A DNA stretch of 64,000 nucleotides, from assembly GCA_964019695.1 (NCBI GenBank), contig OZ026521.1, forward strand, positions 36,578,939-36,642,938, in the 5' to 3' direction. Position 1 is the first letter of the stretch. Each line of letters opens with the position of its first letter. This document shows positions 12,601 to 25,635 of this stretch, in pieces. The stretch is from Loripinus fragilis (Eukaryota; Mollusca; Bivalvia; Lucinida; Lucinidae). A program made the position numbers and the translations under genes. The notes under the pieces are model-generated. The model worked only from the letters and a program-made list of their open reading frames with translations. It was not told the origin of the DNA and made no database searches.

Positions 12601-13575
12601 CCTCAATAAGCCAAGCCCCTGGCGGCCATATTTTCTGATGGATCAGATCTGTTTTGGCTTTCATTGTAGGCCACCTTAGTTGTGACTATTTCAGTCAAAT
12701 CGTTTTTAATTCCGACCATTGATTTCTTATGCGTGTATATATGAATGCATACCTTATACATGTATGCGTATCTTTGTCACTGCACTGTCCAACATACCAT
12801 TAATTATGTATGTTTTCTCATGGGCTTTATAGCCTTTTGGACTTGTTATATAAACTTATCTTATCTTTCTGAATAAGGCACACAAGGGAAACATGCCACG
12901 CCCCATGACAGCCATGTTTTTGACGGATCAAATTTGTATTAGCTGTTTTTGTAGGTCACCCAGTAACCATTTCTGCCAAATTATTTTGAATTCTGATAAG
13001 CAGTTTCAGAGAAGCTGTTTAAAAAATCATGAAATTGTTATGCGATAAACCACGACCCCTGGTGGTCATGTTTTGACGGGTCAAATTTGTTTTTGTAGTT
13101 TTTGTAGATGGTCACTTTGTGACTATTTCTGCCAAATTGTTCTTAATTCCGACCATCGGTTTCCGAGAAGACGTTCACCATTCTTTGTATGGGCACCGAG
13201 CCCTCTGTGGCCATGTGTAAACGGATCAAATTCGTTGTAGCTGTTTTTGTAGACGTCACCCAGTAATTATTTTATGGCAAATTATTTTGAATTCTGACGA
13301 GCAGTTTCATAGAAGATTAACCGTGATAAGCCACGAACCCTGGCGGCCATGTTTTTTTACGGGTCAAATTTGTTTTAGAAATTATTAAGATGGTCAGTGG
13401 GTGACCATTTCTGCCACATTATTTTGAATTCTGATGAGCGGTTTAGGAGGATGTGATTTTTTTTAAAGTTTCCTTACCTCAATAAGCCACGCCCTCCACC
13501 TCTGGTGGCCATGTTCTTTGATTAATCACATTTCTTTTAGCTTTTTTGTAGATGACCATCTAGGAAACATTCCTA
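12600..13575. repeat. Tandem repeat, ~145-bp unit, about 6-7 copies
   Basis: Each unit contains AAGCCACGxCCCCTGGxGGCC, ATGTTTTxACGGxTCAAATT, GACCATTTCTGCCAAATTxT and GATxAGCxGTTT. Recognisable starts are near 12605, 12892, 13048, 13190, 13328 and 13480. Confidence 0.75.
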
Positions 13576-14020
13576 TGACATCTGGTTAATATTGCGTTAG
13601 TGGTATATTTAAAGCTAATTGTTGACACAAGATCCCAATAGCTCATTTTGAGCACTTCGTGCTCAGGTGAGCTAAAACAAACAATTGCGATGGATTTTTA
13701 TGGATATTGTCCCCTGAGATCATTCATAAAAATACACCAAAACAAGGTATTTAATTTATATTGGGCTCTTACAAGGGCTCTCGAGTGGTTAAAAACAAGG
13801 TCATTTTCTAGTATAAACAATGTGCCATAAAACATCACATTAAATGGCAAAAACAAGGCAATTCACTTAAACCAGATTTACTGCCACTAGTTTATTACAC
13901 TTTTCCCATTATAGATAAAACTGATCCAGGAAGGGAAAATATACCTTCTAACATGTTCTGACAAAGAAAGCCCAGATCATCATCCAAGTTAAAACAATAA
14001 CCTACTATAGGTATTTTAGC

Positions 14021-16510
14021 TGCTACAACGAGCTGGTGGTGGCATTTTTACGCACTGGTGATGGCTTAAAAGGTAAAAAAATCTATACCTGTTGACTTTA
14101 TGATTTATTTATAAGCTTGCATTTATTTTATTTGTGATGACACCTGGCGCACAGACCAACGGTAACATTGCAGTTTATGGCTCTGCCAAGCAATTGGTGA
14201 TTTAATTCATGGTTTGGACTGCAAATCCAACACAGTTCTGGAGTTTTGCCATGACAGGTGCTTTTTTCTAGTATAACTGCCTAAATTGAGGGAAATCTGC
14301 ATGTCTAAGCGCAGCTGTTGGCATATTCCCATGAAATAACATAAAAAAACGAGTACCACTTTGTGTTTTTTTCTAGCTAAACTAGCAAATGTTTTATTGA
14401 GGAATTTTATTACAACGCACTGGGGGCATTTTTTGACGCATTGATACAACGCACTGATGGTTGCACAGAAGTGATTAGGTTGCTAGTGCAGACTCACCAC
14501 AGCATTCGCTGTTCACATAAACGTTACAAAAATCGCCATTTCAGCCAGCACATGATATTTCCATACTGTGACGAAGGCTCAGGCGAACCTGTGCAAGTGT
14601 GCAGACTCCCAAGAGCCTTCGCTGCCAGCACAAGAGATCTTGATACTTATCACATTGTCTAGTGACTTTGCACGCAAATATGCAGACTCACCAAAGTATT
14701 CGCTGCTGGCGTGAATAGCACACAAATCGCCATTTTAGGCAGCACAAGAGATTTTGTACAGTGACGAAGGCTAAGGTAAGCCTGTGCAAATGTGCAGACT
14801 CGCCAGAGCCTTCGCTGCTCGCACAAAGTGGCATTCAATCGCCATTTGAGCCACCACATAAGAATTTTGAACTGGAACGAAGGCTCAGACTAGACCAAGC
14901 AAATGTGCAGACTCGCCAAAGCCATCGCTGTTCGAATGAATGACTTCCAAAAATAGTGAGTATGATTGGGAAATATCACAATCACAAACTGCAGACAAAC
15001 CCATGGCACTGAGAGGAATAGCCACACAACAAGCATGAGACACCAGGAAGACAAACCAAGCAAAGTATCCAGCTCCCTCTTTTCTCCATCATGATGATCG
15101 CAAAACAAGAATGGACATAAAGTAACAAAATATAGAAAATTACAGAATCCTATAATGGGAGTAACCAACAACAACAGAACCACCGCCATAGAATAGACAG
15201 CAGCCTAAGCCACTGGGGTGCTTAAATGCATTTTACTGGTACCAAATCATCGCCCTAGATTCCCCTGTTGCTCGCATTGAGGCTTCTTAACTATTGCAAT
15301 GTATCACAACGGTACCAGTAAAATGCATTTTACTGGTACCAAATCGTCGCCCTAGATTCTGCTGTTGTTGAAGCACAAAAATGTTAAGCTCGCATGTTAG
15401 GCTCCTTAACTATTGCAATGTATCACAACGGACAAACAATCTCATCAAATCTCATCAAATTAAAAGTTTTTGGGCCAATCTAAAAAATAGGCAGAAACAC
15501 TATCAAAGTGCGAACAGGGCTAGCTCTGGAGCGTCTCTGGTGAGTCTACACATCTGCAGAGTCACGCTTGAGCCTTCATCAGTGTACAAAAGCCACAACA
15601 TCTATGCCTATAGACTGTATGATTTCTTTATAAGCTTGCATTTATTTTACTTGTGATGACACCTGGGCGCAGAAACCGTCAGTAACATTGCAGTTTATGG
15701 CTCTGCCACGCAATTGGCGATTTACATCATGGTTTGACCAACAAATCCAACACAGTTGTTGAGTTTGACAGTGACAGGTGCTTTTTTCTATTGTGACTGC
15801 CTAACTTAAGGGAAATTTGCATGTCTATGCACAGCTGCAGCTATGTTATCATAGTCCCATGAAATAACATCCAAAAACGATTACTACTCTCTATTTTTTT
15901 CTATGCAGAGAAGTCTCTGGCGAGTCCGTACATTTGCACAGGCTCACCTGAGTCTTCGTCACAGTACTGAAATATCATGTGCTGACTCAAAAAGCGATTT
16001 ATGTACCGTTTATAAGAATAGTGAATATTGTGGTTGCTTTACCAGCAACCATGGCACATCTAGGCAACCATCAGTGCGTTGTATCAATGCGTTAAAAAAT
16101 GCTCCCAGTGCATTGTAATAAAATTCCTCAATAAAACATTTGCTAGTTTACCAAGAGAAAAAAAACAAAGTGGTACTCGTTTTTTTGGATGTTATTTCAT
16201 GGGAATATGACAACAGCTGCGCTTAGACATGCAGATTTCCCTCAATTTAGGCAGTTATACTAGAATAAAGCACCTGTCATGGCAAAACTCCAGAACTGTG
16301 TTGGATTTGCAGTCCAAACCATGAATTAAATCACCAATTGCTTGGCAGAGCCATAAACTGCAATGATACCGTTGGTCTGTGCGCCAGGTGTCATCACAAA
16401 TAAAATAAATGCAAGCTTATAAATAATTCATTAAGTCAACAGGTATAGATTGTTTTACCTTTTAAGCCATCACCAGTGCGTAAAAATGCCACCACCAGCT
16501 CGTTGTAGCA
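14021..16510. mobile_element. Foldback element with ~445-bp inverted arms
   Basis: The left arm (14021-14464) and right arm (16063-16510) are close reverse complements along their full length. They start from GCTACAACGAGCTGGTGGTG and end at CAACGCACTGATGGTTGC. The arms carry repeated ACAACGCACTG-type subterminal motifs. A third, more diverged arm-like copy lies inside at about 15600-15900. The interior also holds a hydrophobic-ORF repeat and short GACGAAGGCTCAGGC-type repeats. No transposase was found. Confidence 0.8.
14950..15390 (-). repeat. Dispersed repeat with conserved hydrophobic reading frame
   Basis: The minus-strand frame (about 14945-15189) encodes KRELDTLLGLSSWCLMLVV, WLFLSVPWVCLQFVIVIFP and NHTH. 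The copy at 25.4 kb has the corresponding KRELVALLNLSSWCLVMVE and AVPWGSLQFVIVVFPDHTH. The flank (CAGTAAAATGCATTTTACTG) is duplicated locally at about 15220 and 15320. It lies inside the 14-16.5 kb foldback. Confidence 0.65.
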
Positions 16511-16734
16511 ACCCCCGGTGCGTTTACATCGACCAGTGTGAACAAGCAAATTCAGAGACGGTATGTCCCCCTGCCACTTAATGTTTGTCTTAATATATGA
16601 GCTACCATAAAACGAGTAAGTTAAAATGACGTTCACAAAACAGAAAAAAGAACCACTTAATCTCAGAAATTTACCCTTAGCACACCCATATCTTCAAGCA
16701 ATGACATAAGCACATGCAAATTTTTAAAAAGAAC

Positions 16735-18365
16735 GTTCTAAATATGTAGGAGTAACTATAGATGCGCATACAAGGTACTGTCTATATATAGACATTGATA
16801 GCATTGAAGGCCGAAAACGTCGAAGTTTACATCTTGGAAAAAGTAATAAAAATTAATCTGAGGATTATATATAACACATGCACACCTTCAGACTATGGCT
16901 AAAGCACATGTAAAGTTTCAAAAGAATCGGCAGAAAAATTGAAGCAGTTGCGCACACAATGCATCGCCGATATATAGACATTGATAGGCAAAAACATGTC
17001 AGTTCGAATCCTAGAATAAGTGATGAAAATTAATCTGAGGATTATATATTCAATGTATATATAAAACACATGCACATCTTCAGACCATGACAAAATAATC
17101 TGCATAAAATTGTAGGAGAAGCGCACACAAGGTACCCACTATCTATTCATTTTGATAGTAATAACGCCTGAAAAGGGAATAAAATCTACTTGTGAAAAGA
17201 GTAACAAAATATCTCAGGAATATATCCAAACCACATGCACATCTTCAGACCATGACCAAAACACCTTTAAAGTTTCAAAAGAATCAGCATAAAACGATAG
17301 CAGTTGTGCACATAAGCTACCCACTATCTATTCAATTTGATAGTAATAAAACCTGAAAATGACCCGCTTAATTTGTGGAAAAAACACATAAAATCGAAGG
17401 AGTTGCACACACAAGGTACCCAAGATATATTTAATTTGTTAGTAATTATACCGTAATACTGACTAAGGTCGATTCGTGAAAAAATGTAACAAAAATAATC
17501 TGAGGAATATATACAAACACATGCACATCTTGAGACTTCAGTCCATGAACAAAACATCTGTAACAAAAGAATCAGCATTTAAATGTAGAAGTTGCGCACA
17601 CTAGTATCCACTATCAATCCACTTTGATAGACATAGCTACCTCAAAATGACTAAGTTCAACTAGTAAAAAATGTAACAAAAGTCAATCTGAGGAATATAT
17701 CCAAACCACACAATGACCAAAACATCTTTAAAGGTTCAAAGACTGTAGAAGGAGTTGCGCACACACGGTACCCAATATTTATTCACTTTGAGTGTAATAA
17801 CACCTGAAAATGTAAGTTCAAGTTGTAGAAAAGTGCATGACAAAAGAATCTGAGAAATATATATACAAACCACATGCACATCTTTAGACAATGGTCAAAA
17901 CATCTGAAGAATTTCAAAAGGGCCGGCATAAAACTGTCGAGGTGTGCACACAAGGTATACAACTATTCAATTTTATAGTAATAACGCCTGAAATATGACT
18001 AAGAGCTCAATTTGTGAAAATGTAACGAAAATAATTTGAGGATTTTTACTGGATCCTAAATTTCAATAAACGTCCGTGATTATATTCAAACCACATGCAC
18101 ATCTTCACATCTGTATACTTTCAACTGAGTGGGCATAAAATTGAATGGTCCACTATCTATTCAATTTGAAAGTAATAACGCCTGAAAAATGACTAAGTTC
18201 AACTTGTGAAAAAAAAATCCTATGAATATATCTAAACCACGTGCACATTTTCAGACCAGGCCAAGAAAATGACTAGGTTCATTTTGTGAAAAAAGTGACA
18301 AAAAGTTTAAAAGGAATCGGTAGAAGACTGCAGTAGGAGTTGCACACACAAGTTACCTACTACTT
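16735..18365. repeat. Degenerate satellite, ~150-190-bp unit
   Basis: About eight or nine diverged units share GTTGCGCACACAAGGTACCC, ACTATCTATTCAATTTGATA, GTAATAACGCCTGAAAATGA and CCACATGCACATCTTCAGAC. Spacing of the last motif varies (148-285 bp), showing internal deletions and missing units. Confidence 0.8.
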
Positions 18366-18368
18366 TAG

Positions 18369-18383
18369 GGGGGGGGGGGGGGG
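18369..18383. repeat. Poly-G run
   Basis: About 15 consecutive G residues directly after the satellite; G-quadruplex-capable on the plus strand. Confidence 0.85.
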
Positions 18384-18794
18384 CGGAAGAACGGATGCCA
18401 AATTCTCTAGCTTTTCTTTGAAAAGGCGGGGAACAAAAAAAACTTGGGGGTCGTGTGCGTCTGAAAAAGTATAGATTTCATATTGAAAGAGTGCAAATCC
18501 CAAACTTTAATAAAAAGTACTTGTTGGTTGAATTAAAGCTGAAACCAGTTAAAAACCTAGCCAACATGTCTGAAAATCACATTAAGCGAATTCGTTTTGC
18601 CAAAACGTCCGTATATGGCATTGATAAGCTTGTTAATGTGTGATACGGTCAGTGGAAAGGTCAATCTATCCCTGGAGACTATCAGGTTCAAATATTAGCT
18701 TTCCCAAAATGGAAACAATTCCTGTCAATCATGGGAGATAAGCACGGTAGTCAGCGACCTTTGAAATGAAAACTGGTCACAGGAAAACTGCAAA

Positions 18795-19032
18795 TGAGCC
18801 GTGGCATGTGATTTCCAACAATGTGACATTTTGACAAGTGTAGCCTCGGACGAGCCTCTGCAACTCCTGTTAAGCTTAGAAACTCCAAATGATGTTCAGA
18901 CAGTAGCTTATTATTCATAGAATATTCAAGCGACTAGCAAAGGCTCTGATCAGACTGCGCGTATGCGCAGGCTGGTCTGAGTCTTTGCTGGTCGCTCATA
19001 CGACATTGTTGGAAATCTCATGTCACGGCTCA
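18795..19032. mobile_element. MITE with TGAGCCGTGxCATG ends
   Basis: Inverted ends TGAGCCGTGGCATGTGATTT and AAATCTCATGTCACGGCTCA. Internal dyad: GACTAGCAAAGGCTCTGATC against its inverted partner. Same family as 34313-34533 and 57336-57605. Confidence 0.8.
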
Positions 19033-22000
19033 AATATCCTTTTTAATTTTGGTAAAGTCAGGTTAAAGCAAACCAACGACCATATCAGTCACCGCGACTA
19101 AATGCTTTATAGTCTGGGGATGCTGTATTGTGCACGCATGTGCAGTAAACTGTGTGTACCCATATCAGACTACTCAGTCTAGTGTGGGTCGAAACATTTT
19201 GTTTGTCCGTTTGCCATTTTTTTTAATTTGTTCACTATTTCACAATGGCTGAACTTTCGGGAATAAACCAGTTACGATGCAAACGGAACAGACCATGATC
19301 AAATGGCCTGTTTTGTTGCATCTCATCTTGGGTCTTCGCTGTTTGCTAATGTCTCACTTTGAACACGCCAATGAAATACACTTTTAGGTTAGACGATTTA
19401 GAAACAACTCTATTTTTCTTGTAAACATAAAAAACTACCGTATTAAAAAAATCTTGGCCTCACATAAAAAAACGATATATTGCTAATTTCTTTTGGCATA
19501 CCATCAAATGCGATTTACCTGCTGTGTTTATAGGCAAATGATTGTTAGCAACATTGTTGCCGAAGCCAACTAAAATACCCCCCGTATATCATATTTTAAA
19601 AGGATCATAACTGACACTGGCTACTTTGTGATGTGAATGCCTTTCACAAATGGCACCAAAGCTTTGATGATATTGCTTATAGACGGATGGCTGAGAATAG
19701 GTTTTCTCTCCCCCCCCCCCCCTACCTAGGCAGACATATCCTATCTTGTAGAGAATTGAAAGCCGGGTCTTTTAAGAAATGTTTGCACTCTGTGCGTTGG
19801 GGCGTTAGTCTTAAGAGCCTGTAACATACGTTACTTTATCAAATTAAGAAAAAAGTAAATAGAAAGTTTGGACTACAAATAAAAGACATTAACATATTAA
19901 TTTTTAAAAATCATTTATATAGTCTGCATGCTGAATATCTTAACTACGTATGACAGCAATTTGAACAAAATTGCAACTTCCTAAGGTGTCAAATGCGTTA
20001 CATAAATCAGATAACCCATTAAAATGCAAGTGTGGCTAACATCATTTACATCCACAATCTCTCTGTGTGTTTTGCAAGATGTTTTTAACCATGTCTGACT
20101 AGCTTATGCAATTGGCTAACAGAAAAATTTAAGTTTGGTTCCCTATCTTAAATATTTATTTCTGGAATTAGCAATTTTGCAACCCTACCCCTACCTAGTT
20201 TTAAGGTGAAAAGTTTGGTATTAAAACGAAAGTAAAAATAGTTAAAAAATATTTGCAGTTGATGAATATGTTTCATTGTTTGGGATTTATTTGCTTATAT
20301 GAAAAGACTCATAAATCTGCAAGTTTGTTGCAAAATTTTTAATATCAGAGGCTGTAACATATGTTACCTGATGTAATAAATGGGCAGGCTCATTGTCTTT
20401 ACATAAAATATGCCTATAATGTTTTAATCTCCACGAGGGAATTTTGCAGACATATTCCTTCTTAAAGTACAACTCAAGCTGCATCGCATAAGGGATGTTT
20501 GCACTCTCTAAGTTGGGGCGTTAGTCTGAGACAGCATGTTACATGCGTTACTATATCAAAAAAAGGAAATATAGTTTGAAAGTTTGAGCTAAAATTGTGA
20601 AAAAAAACTCGCAGCTGCTGAATATCTTACATTGTTTAGGGATTTTAAGCTGACTCGTATGATAAAGACTTATAGATCTGCTAGTTGTCACCAAGTTTTA
20701 AAGATCAAAGAGCGTTACATATGTTAGCGTGATAAGTAAAATCATCAAACAGTATTTTGACATCAAGCTGAGTAAGGGCCTGCTCCATCCTAATCCCCTT
20801 TGGAATTCTGCAGACATATTACATCTTATGTAACCATTCAAGGTGCATTTAATAAGAAATGTTTGCACTCTGTAAGTCGGGGCGTTAGCCTGTAACAGCT
20901 TGTTACATATGTTACTATATCAATTTGAGAATAAGAAATTTGAATGTTTGAGCTGCAGAAAGAAAACATTAAAATTATCTAATCAATTGACATTCTTATA
21001 GTCTGCATACTGGATGTCTTTACTACATATGGAAGCTGTTTAACATTAATACGACTAACTGTGCTGTTATGTGCGTTACATGAACCTAATTATAATTTAA
21101 AAGCCATAATTGTGGCTATCGTCATTTAGTTAAACAACTACTATGACTTGGTTTAAAACTGTTTCATTAGATTTTACAAAGATATACTCAATTGATGAAT
21201 AGGAAGAACCAAGTTTGCTTTTAAATAGAAAAGATAGTTTTACATTTGTACAAGTCAATACAATAAATGAAATGGTCCAAACTAATTCTTATCGTTTAAC
21301 ACTCATGTTAAACGTTTGTCGTTGTCTGCTTCTGTGGTAATCATTATTATCACACGCCTCCTTGCAACTAGTAGAATCATCACACAATATTTCAATCATT
21401 TACTGTTATACAATTTTACCACCAATCCACTCAAAATTGATGAGCCATTATCAACTTTCCAATTTTGCCATTCATGGCTTGGAACATTCGGAAACTGATA
21501 TGAATTCCTAATAGTTGGCTCTTTGAGTATGTGTTTCAAGTTATACTCTGCAAGTAGGTTAAAGACTAAAGCTGTACAAGGAGGGAAACTATGCCATTAA
21601 AAGCAATGAGAAATGGACTGATGTACCTTGATATTTCTGTGATAAAGAATCATATCTTAGCTGGTTAACTTTTATAAATGTAGCCTTCCCATACATGCAA
21701 AAACATATTTTCATCTAATAATGTCTTTGCACTAATAATCTTTCCCCAAGCATTCAAAAACTTAGTTGAAGTCTTAGAACTTCTTAGGTGCTGAAACTGC
21801 GGTAGCTCTTTCCCTTCAGATAAACAAACTAGATGTATCACAGCAGGTAAAGCAATGACATGCAGGATGAACAGAGCGCAAATTAGACCCTTTCACTTCA
21901 ATGATTCACTAAGTTTCTAAAATAAGAGCGCTTATTAAAAGATGTAACATATATAACTCTTCATAATAAATGAGCAAGGGCATTGTTGTGACGTCTTTTT

Positions 22001-22076
22001 TGATTACACAGTCAGAGGCAAGTGTTTTCAATTTCAGTGTTTTCAATGGATTATGAAGTAGGCCAACCTTATCAAC

Positions 22077-22406
22077 TTGTTTACTCTGTATAAATCTTCC
22101 ATAGAGCATAATATAGAACTACTGGTTATCCTATTCTTGCCATTGTCCACTTTCCTTCTTTTGAATGCAACAGCTAATGATATGGCAGCAAAAACTGAGA
22201 AAGCAAAGGTTTTACAATATTTTAAGGCTTGCTTCAATGTACTGACAACAAAACAAAAACAACCAGCTGCAAACATAATTGATGGCAATGTCCAACTTCA
22301 TGTTCTTTCTCATATACCAGATAACTTTCAAGGTGTAACAGAAATTGTTTCAGTGGGTCTACCAAAACCACGAAGAGTCAACATTGTAACTAAAGAAAAC
22401 TTATAA
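22077..22406 (+). pseudogene. Possible coding relic inside the 4.6 kb foldback
   Basis: A 109-codon frame with a hydrophobic start (LLVILFLPLSTFLLLNATAN) followed by hydrophilic sequence (EKAKVLQYFKACFNVLTTKQ, then KQPAANIIDGNVQL). The codon mix is protein-like. It sits just upstream of transposon-like fragments in other frames and may be part of the same decayed protein. I do not recognise it. Confidence 0.35.
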
Positions 22407-22489
22407 AATTATTTGGGCGCAGCAAATTACTATTGATCTAAGACCAGAGGACTTAAGCACCAAAGGACTGGAAAGGTTACATGGCAAAT

Positions 22490-23340
22490 GATGCAAAAAA
22501 GCAGCCTGTCAAATTTCTGTTTGACCAATGTCAGAAATCTTAATGTATTCTAAGAGGTACGCGGTAGAGACATAGCTTTTGCAAAATCAGAGCAATGTTA
22601 TCATTTGATTAGCAGGGATGCAGAGGCAGTTTCAGTAAGATTGCTCTTGCCATTGCACAGAAAGAGACATATACCAGAGTCATACTCCATTGTATGCATA
22701 TATGTGAAATGGCATTAAACCGATATTTAATCAGGTGTTTGATCCCATGACACTGACATGCTGTTTCTGCTTTTGAAGAATGCTAAGGATTCAAGTTATA
22801 GCTGAGTCAATTTGTTTGACGCTGGCATTGGCCCCACATACAAAGAAAATTAAGTCTTTTGATGGCAAAAGAGGAGGATCACATGAAATGCTTATAAGTG
22901 ATGTTTGTCACAATTACCAATTTTAAAAAGTAATCTTAATGTAACACATATAACACCAAAGGAAGCTGTATAGTTGTTAAAAACACATTCTTATGTATCA
23001 AAGGTATTCAGCATGCAAACTACATGAATAATTCAAATAAATAGATAGTTTTATGTCTTCGTTCTGTTTCGCAGACTTTCAATTCATTTATTCTTAAATT
23101 GATATGGTAACATACGTAACATACCATTACAGGCTAACCCCCTGGTTTATAGAGTGCAAACATCTCTTATTTGATGCAGCTTCAATTGCTCTTTAAGGTA
23201 GGGTATGTCTGCACAATTCCCAAAGGGTTGGAGAGGAACAGGATTGTACTCAGTTTGCAGTCCTAATACTATGCCATGATTCTACTGGTTGTGATGAAAT
23301 GGGTGATTATTTTGCAATAGAAGCAGACACAATGATAGAC
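22490..23340 (+). pseudogene. Decayed mobile-element protein (DTD...LL and TGCD motifs)
   Basis: Short in-frame fragments separated by stops and shifts include SHDTDMLFLLLKNAKDSS (about 22743-22796), a GP/GxGP-like stretch, and ILCHDSTGCDEMGDYFA (about 23267-23317). Many invertebrate mobile-element proteins carry a PDTDVxxLL motif followed later by FHxxTGCDTT, and these pieces match in order and spacing. Inverted arm copies are inserted between them. Assignment to a named superfamily is not possible by eye. Confidence 0.45.
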
Positions 23341-24344
23341 ATTGTGAGGGTGACTTGAATAAAGATTGTTTTTGAATAATTATACTTAAATTGATAGGAA
23401 TATTTATTAAATTGTGTCATTTAAATTAGAACTATTATTTTCTATCTATATGTCTATATATTTTAATATTATAGGCATTAGGAAATATGTGATAAAAGAT
23501 TATATATAACATCTGTAACACAATTCCATGGGGCTTCTTATCAGCAATGACTATAATTACTAAGACTAAGGCACCAGAGGCTAGAGATTAATAGGAAAAC
23601 ATGTGAAAAATAGTATTTTTTTCTGAAATATCATCTCTTATTTCCAAGACAATTTCCTTGCTCATTCATTATGCCATGTAACACACGTTACATACTTTAA
23701 TTAGTGCTCTGATCCTGATGTAAAACTTGCAAATGTATGATTATTTATTGCATTAGCAAGACAGTGCCAAAAATGTAAGATATCCACGACCGTCAAATAT
23801 TTTCATATATTTTTCTTCAATAATAGAGACCAAAATTCGATACTTAAAACTGGCAGGGTTGTTTAATAGCTCATATAAAACAATGTATTTGAGATAAAAA
23901 GGCAAACCTTGTTTGTTCTACTATTCGAATGAGTATTTTAGTAAACTAAGATTAAAAACACTTGTAAAATGCACAAATCGCCTGTAAAATTAAATGATGT
24001 TAGTCAAAATTTCAACTTTCAAAGGGAAATGTAATCTTTGTAACGCAAATAACACCATTGAAGGCTGTAATTTTGTTTAAGATGCTGCTTTTATGTAGCT
24101 TAGGCATCCAGCTTGCAATCTACAAAAGAAATTTGCATAATTAGATGGTTAAATGTCTTCTTTCTGTAGCTCAAACTTTCATTTTGATTTTCTCCTTAGT
24201 TTGTTACAGTAACATATGAAACAGACTATCAGAGACTAACGCCCCGGAGCACAGAGTGCAAACATCTCTTAAAAGATGCGGCTTGAAATTTTCTTTAAGA
24301 TAGGATATGTCTGCAAAATTCCCTAGGGGGGAGCAGGACCTTTT

Positions 24345-25130
24345 TTTAGCTCGAAGTCTATTACTGTGACCTTGACCTTGGACTTACTGACATTATCTAA
24401 ATAAGAGACACGGGTTTGTAATTGTGGGTACTTGTGTCAAGTGATATCAAAATTAAGCAATGGACGTGGAAGTTATGCACCAGAAACGAATTATCCAATT
24501 GGCATTGTCCTGTGATGATATATGTCGTCTGCTGAGGTCGTCCGCTGCAAATAATTGCCTACCATTACTGATGAATTAAGTATAAAAGCAAACAGCGTGG
24601 ACCAAAAACAGACTGCTCCTATTAGAGCAGTCTGATCTGGGGACACTGTTTGTCATAGATGCTTCTTAAACATTTAAGCAGACGAGAAAAGCAGACGACT
24701 TTTGTTGCAATTGGCGCTTTTAAGGTTAACATGAAAATCGGACAAAGCATGTGGAAATGTTGCTTGCTATGATGGACACTTGTGCCAAGTGATATAGATT
24801 TATTAATGGTAAATGAATTTTCAGCAGGACCTTGGCTATACTATATGACACATCGTCTCGTTATGGCGGACATTTGTGTTAAACGATTTGATAATTGGTT
24901 CAAGGATGTGTAAGCTACATGTATGCTTGAGAAGCAATTTTTCTACCAGTTCTTGGCCCATTACTTTGGATATTCATATAGACCTGGTTATTATATGCAA
25001 CACATTGTCTTGTCATGGTAGACACTCATTTTGTGATATGATAATTGGTCGGAGGATATGGAAATTAAGCTTCAGAAACAGAGTGTGGCCCTGTACCAGA
25101 CTTGGTGCCTGATGCTTATCTGTAGCTGGA
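24345..25130. repeat. GTGACCTTGACCTTGG-type tandem repeat, interrupted by a MITE
   Basis: Units share GTGACCTTGACCTTGGAC, GGACACTTGTGxCAAGTGATA and GATAATTGGT at spacings of roughly 130 bp. A MITE of the CTGATCTGG-dyad family interrupts it at about 24522-24728. Confidence 0.6.
24522..24728. mobile_element. MITE of the CTGATCTGG-dyad family
   Basis: Very close to the copy at 2361-2608: GTCGTCTGCTGAGGTCGTC, GACTGCTCCTATTAGAGCAG, TCTGATCTGG and CAATTGGCGCTTTTAAGG. Its left terminal repeat is missing or diverged. Confidence 0.7.
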
Positions 25131-25269
25131 CCCACCGTGGCTCAACTTGAGGTTTTTTTTTAGCTCTGACTATCTGTGAGTCTTGAGCCCTTTTCTTTGT
25201 TTCATCATGGAGTGTTAATTTGATAAGTGTTTTCCATGATGATACATTGCATTAGTTAGATGGCCTCCA

Positions 25270-25635
25270 TGCGAGCTGAACATTTCTTGTACTTCAAAAA
25301 CAGCAGAATCTAGGGCGAAGATTTGGTACCAGTAAAATGCATTTAAGCCCCCCGTGGCTTAGGCTGCTGTCCGTTCTAAGGCGGTGGTTCTGTTGTTGTT
25401 GACTTTTTTGTGTATTGTTACTCCCATTGTGGGAGTCTGTAATTGTTCTATGTTTTGTTGTACGTTACTTTATGTCCATTCTAGTATTGCAATCATCTTG
25501 ATGGGGAAGAGAGAGCTGGTTGCTTTGCTTAATTTGTCTTCCTGGTGTCTCGTGATGGTTGAGCGGCTCTTCCTCGCGGTGCCCTGGGGTAGTCTGCAGT
25601 TTGTGATTGTGGTATTTCCTGATCATACTCACTTA
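25270..25635 (+). repeat. Dispersed repeat with conserved hydrophobic reading frame (best copy)
   Basis: Starting at 25384, it encodes MVLLLLTFLCIVTPIVG, then KRELVALLNLSSWCLVMVE, RLFLAVPWGSLQFVIVVFPD and HTHLL. It is mostly hydrophobic, with at least two possible membrane segments. The related copies at 15 kb (opposite strand) and 7.3 kb show it is a repeat. No family was recognised. Confidence 0.65.

Larger units (their letters stand above)
19712..24331. mobile_element. Large nested foldback element (4.6 kb)
   Basis: The outer arms are inverted copies: about 19712-20060 (GCAGACATATCCTAT, TGTTTGCACTCTGTGCG, GGGGCGTTAGTCT) and about 24000-24331. A second inner pair of the same sequence lies at about 20805-21135 and 22915-23225, and one further unit is at about 20440-20570. 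Arms include TGTTACATATGTTAC-like runs. The centre carries decayed coding remnants (see 22490-23340). The element is immobile as it stands. Confidence 0.75.
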
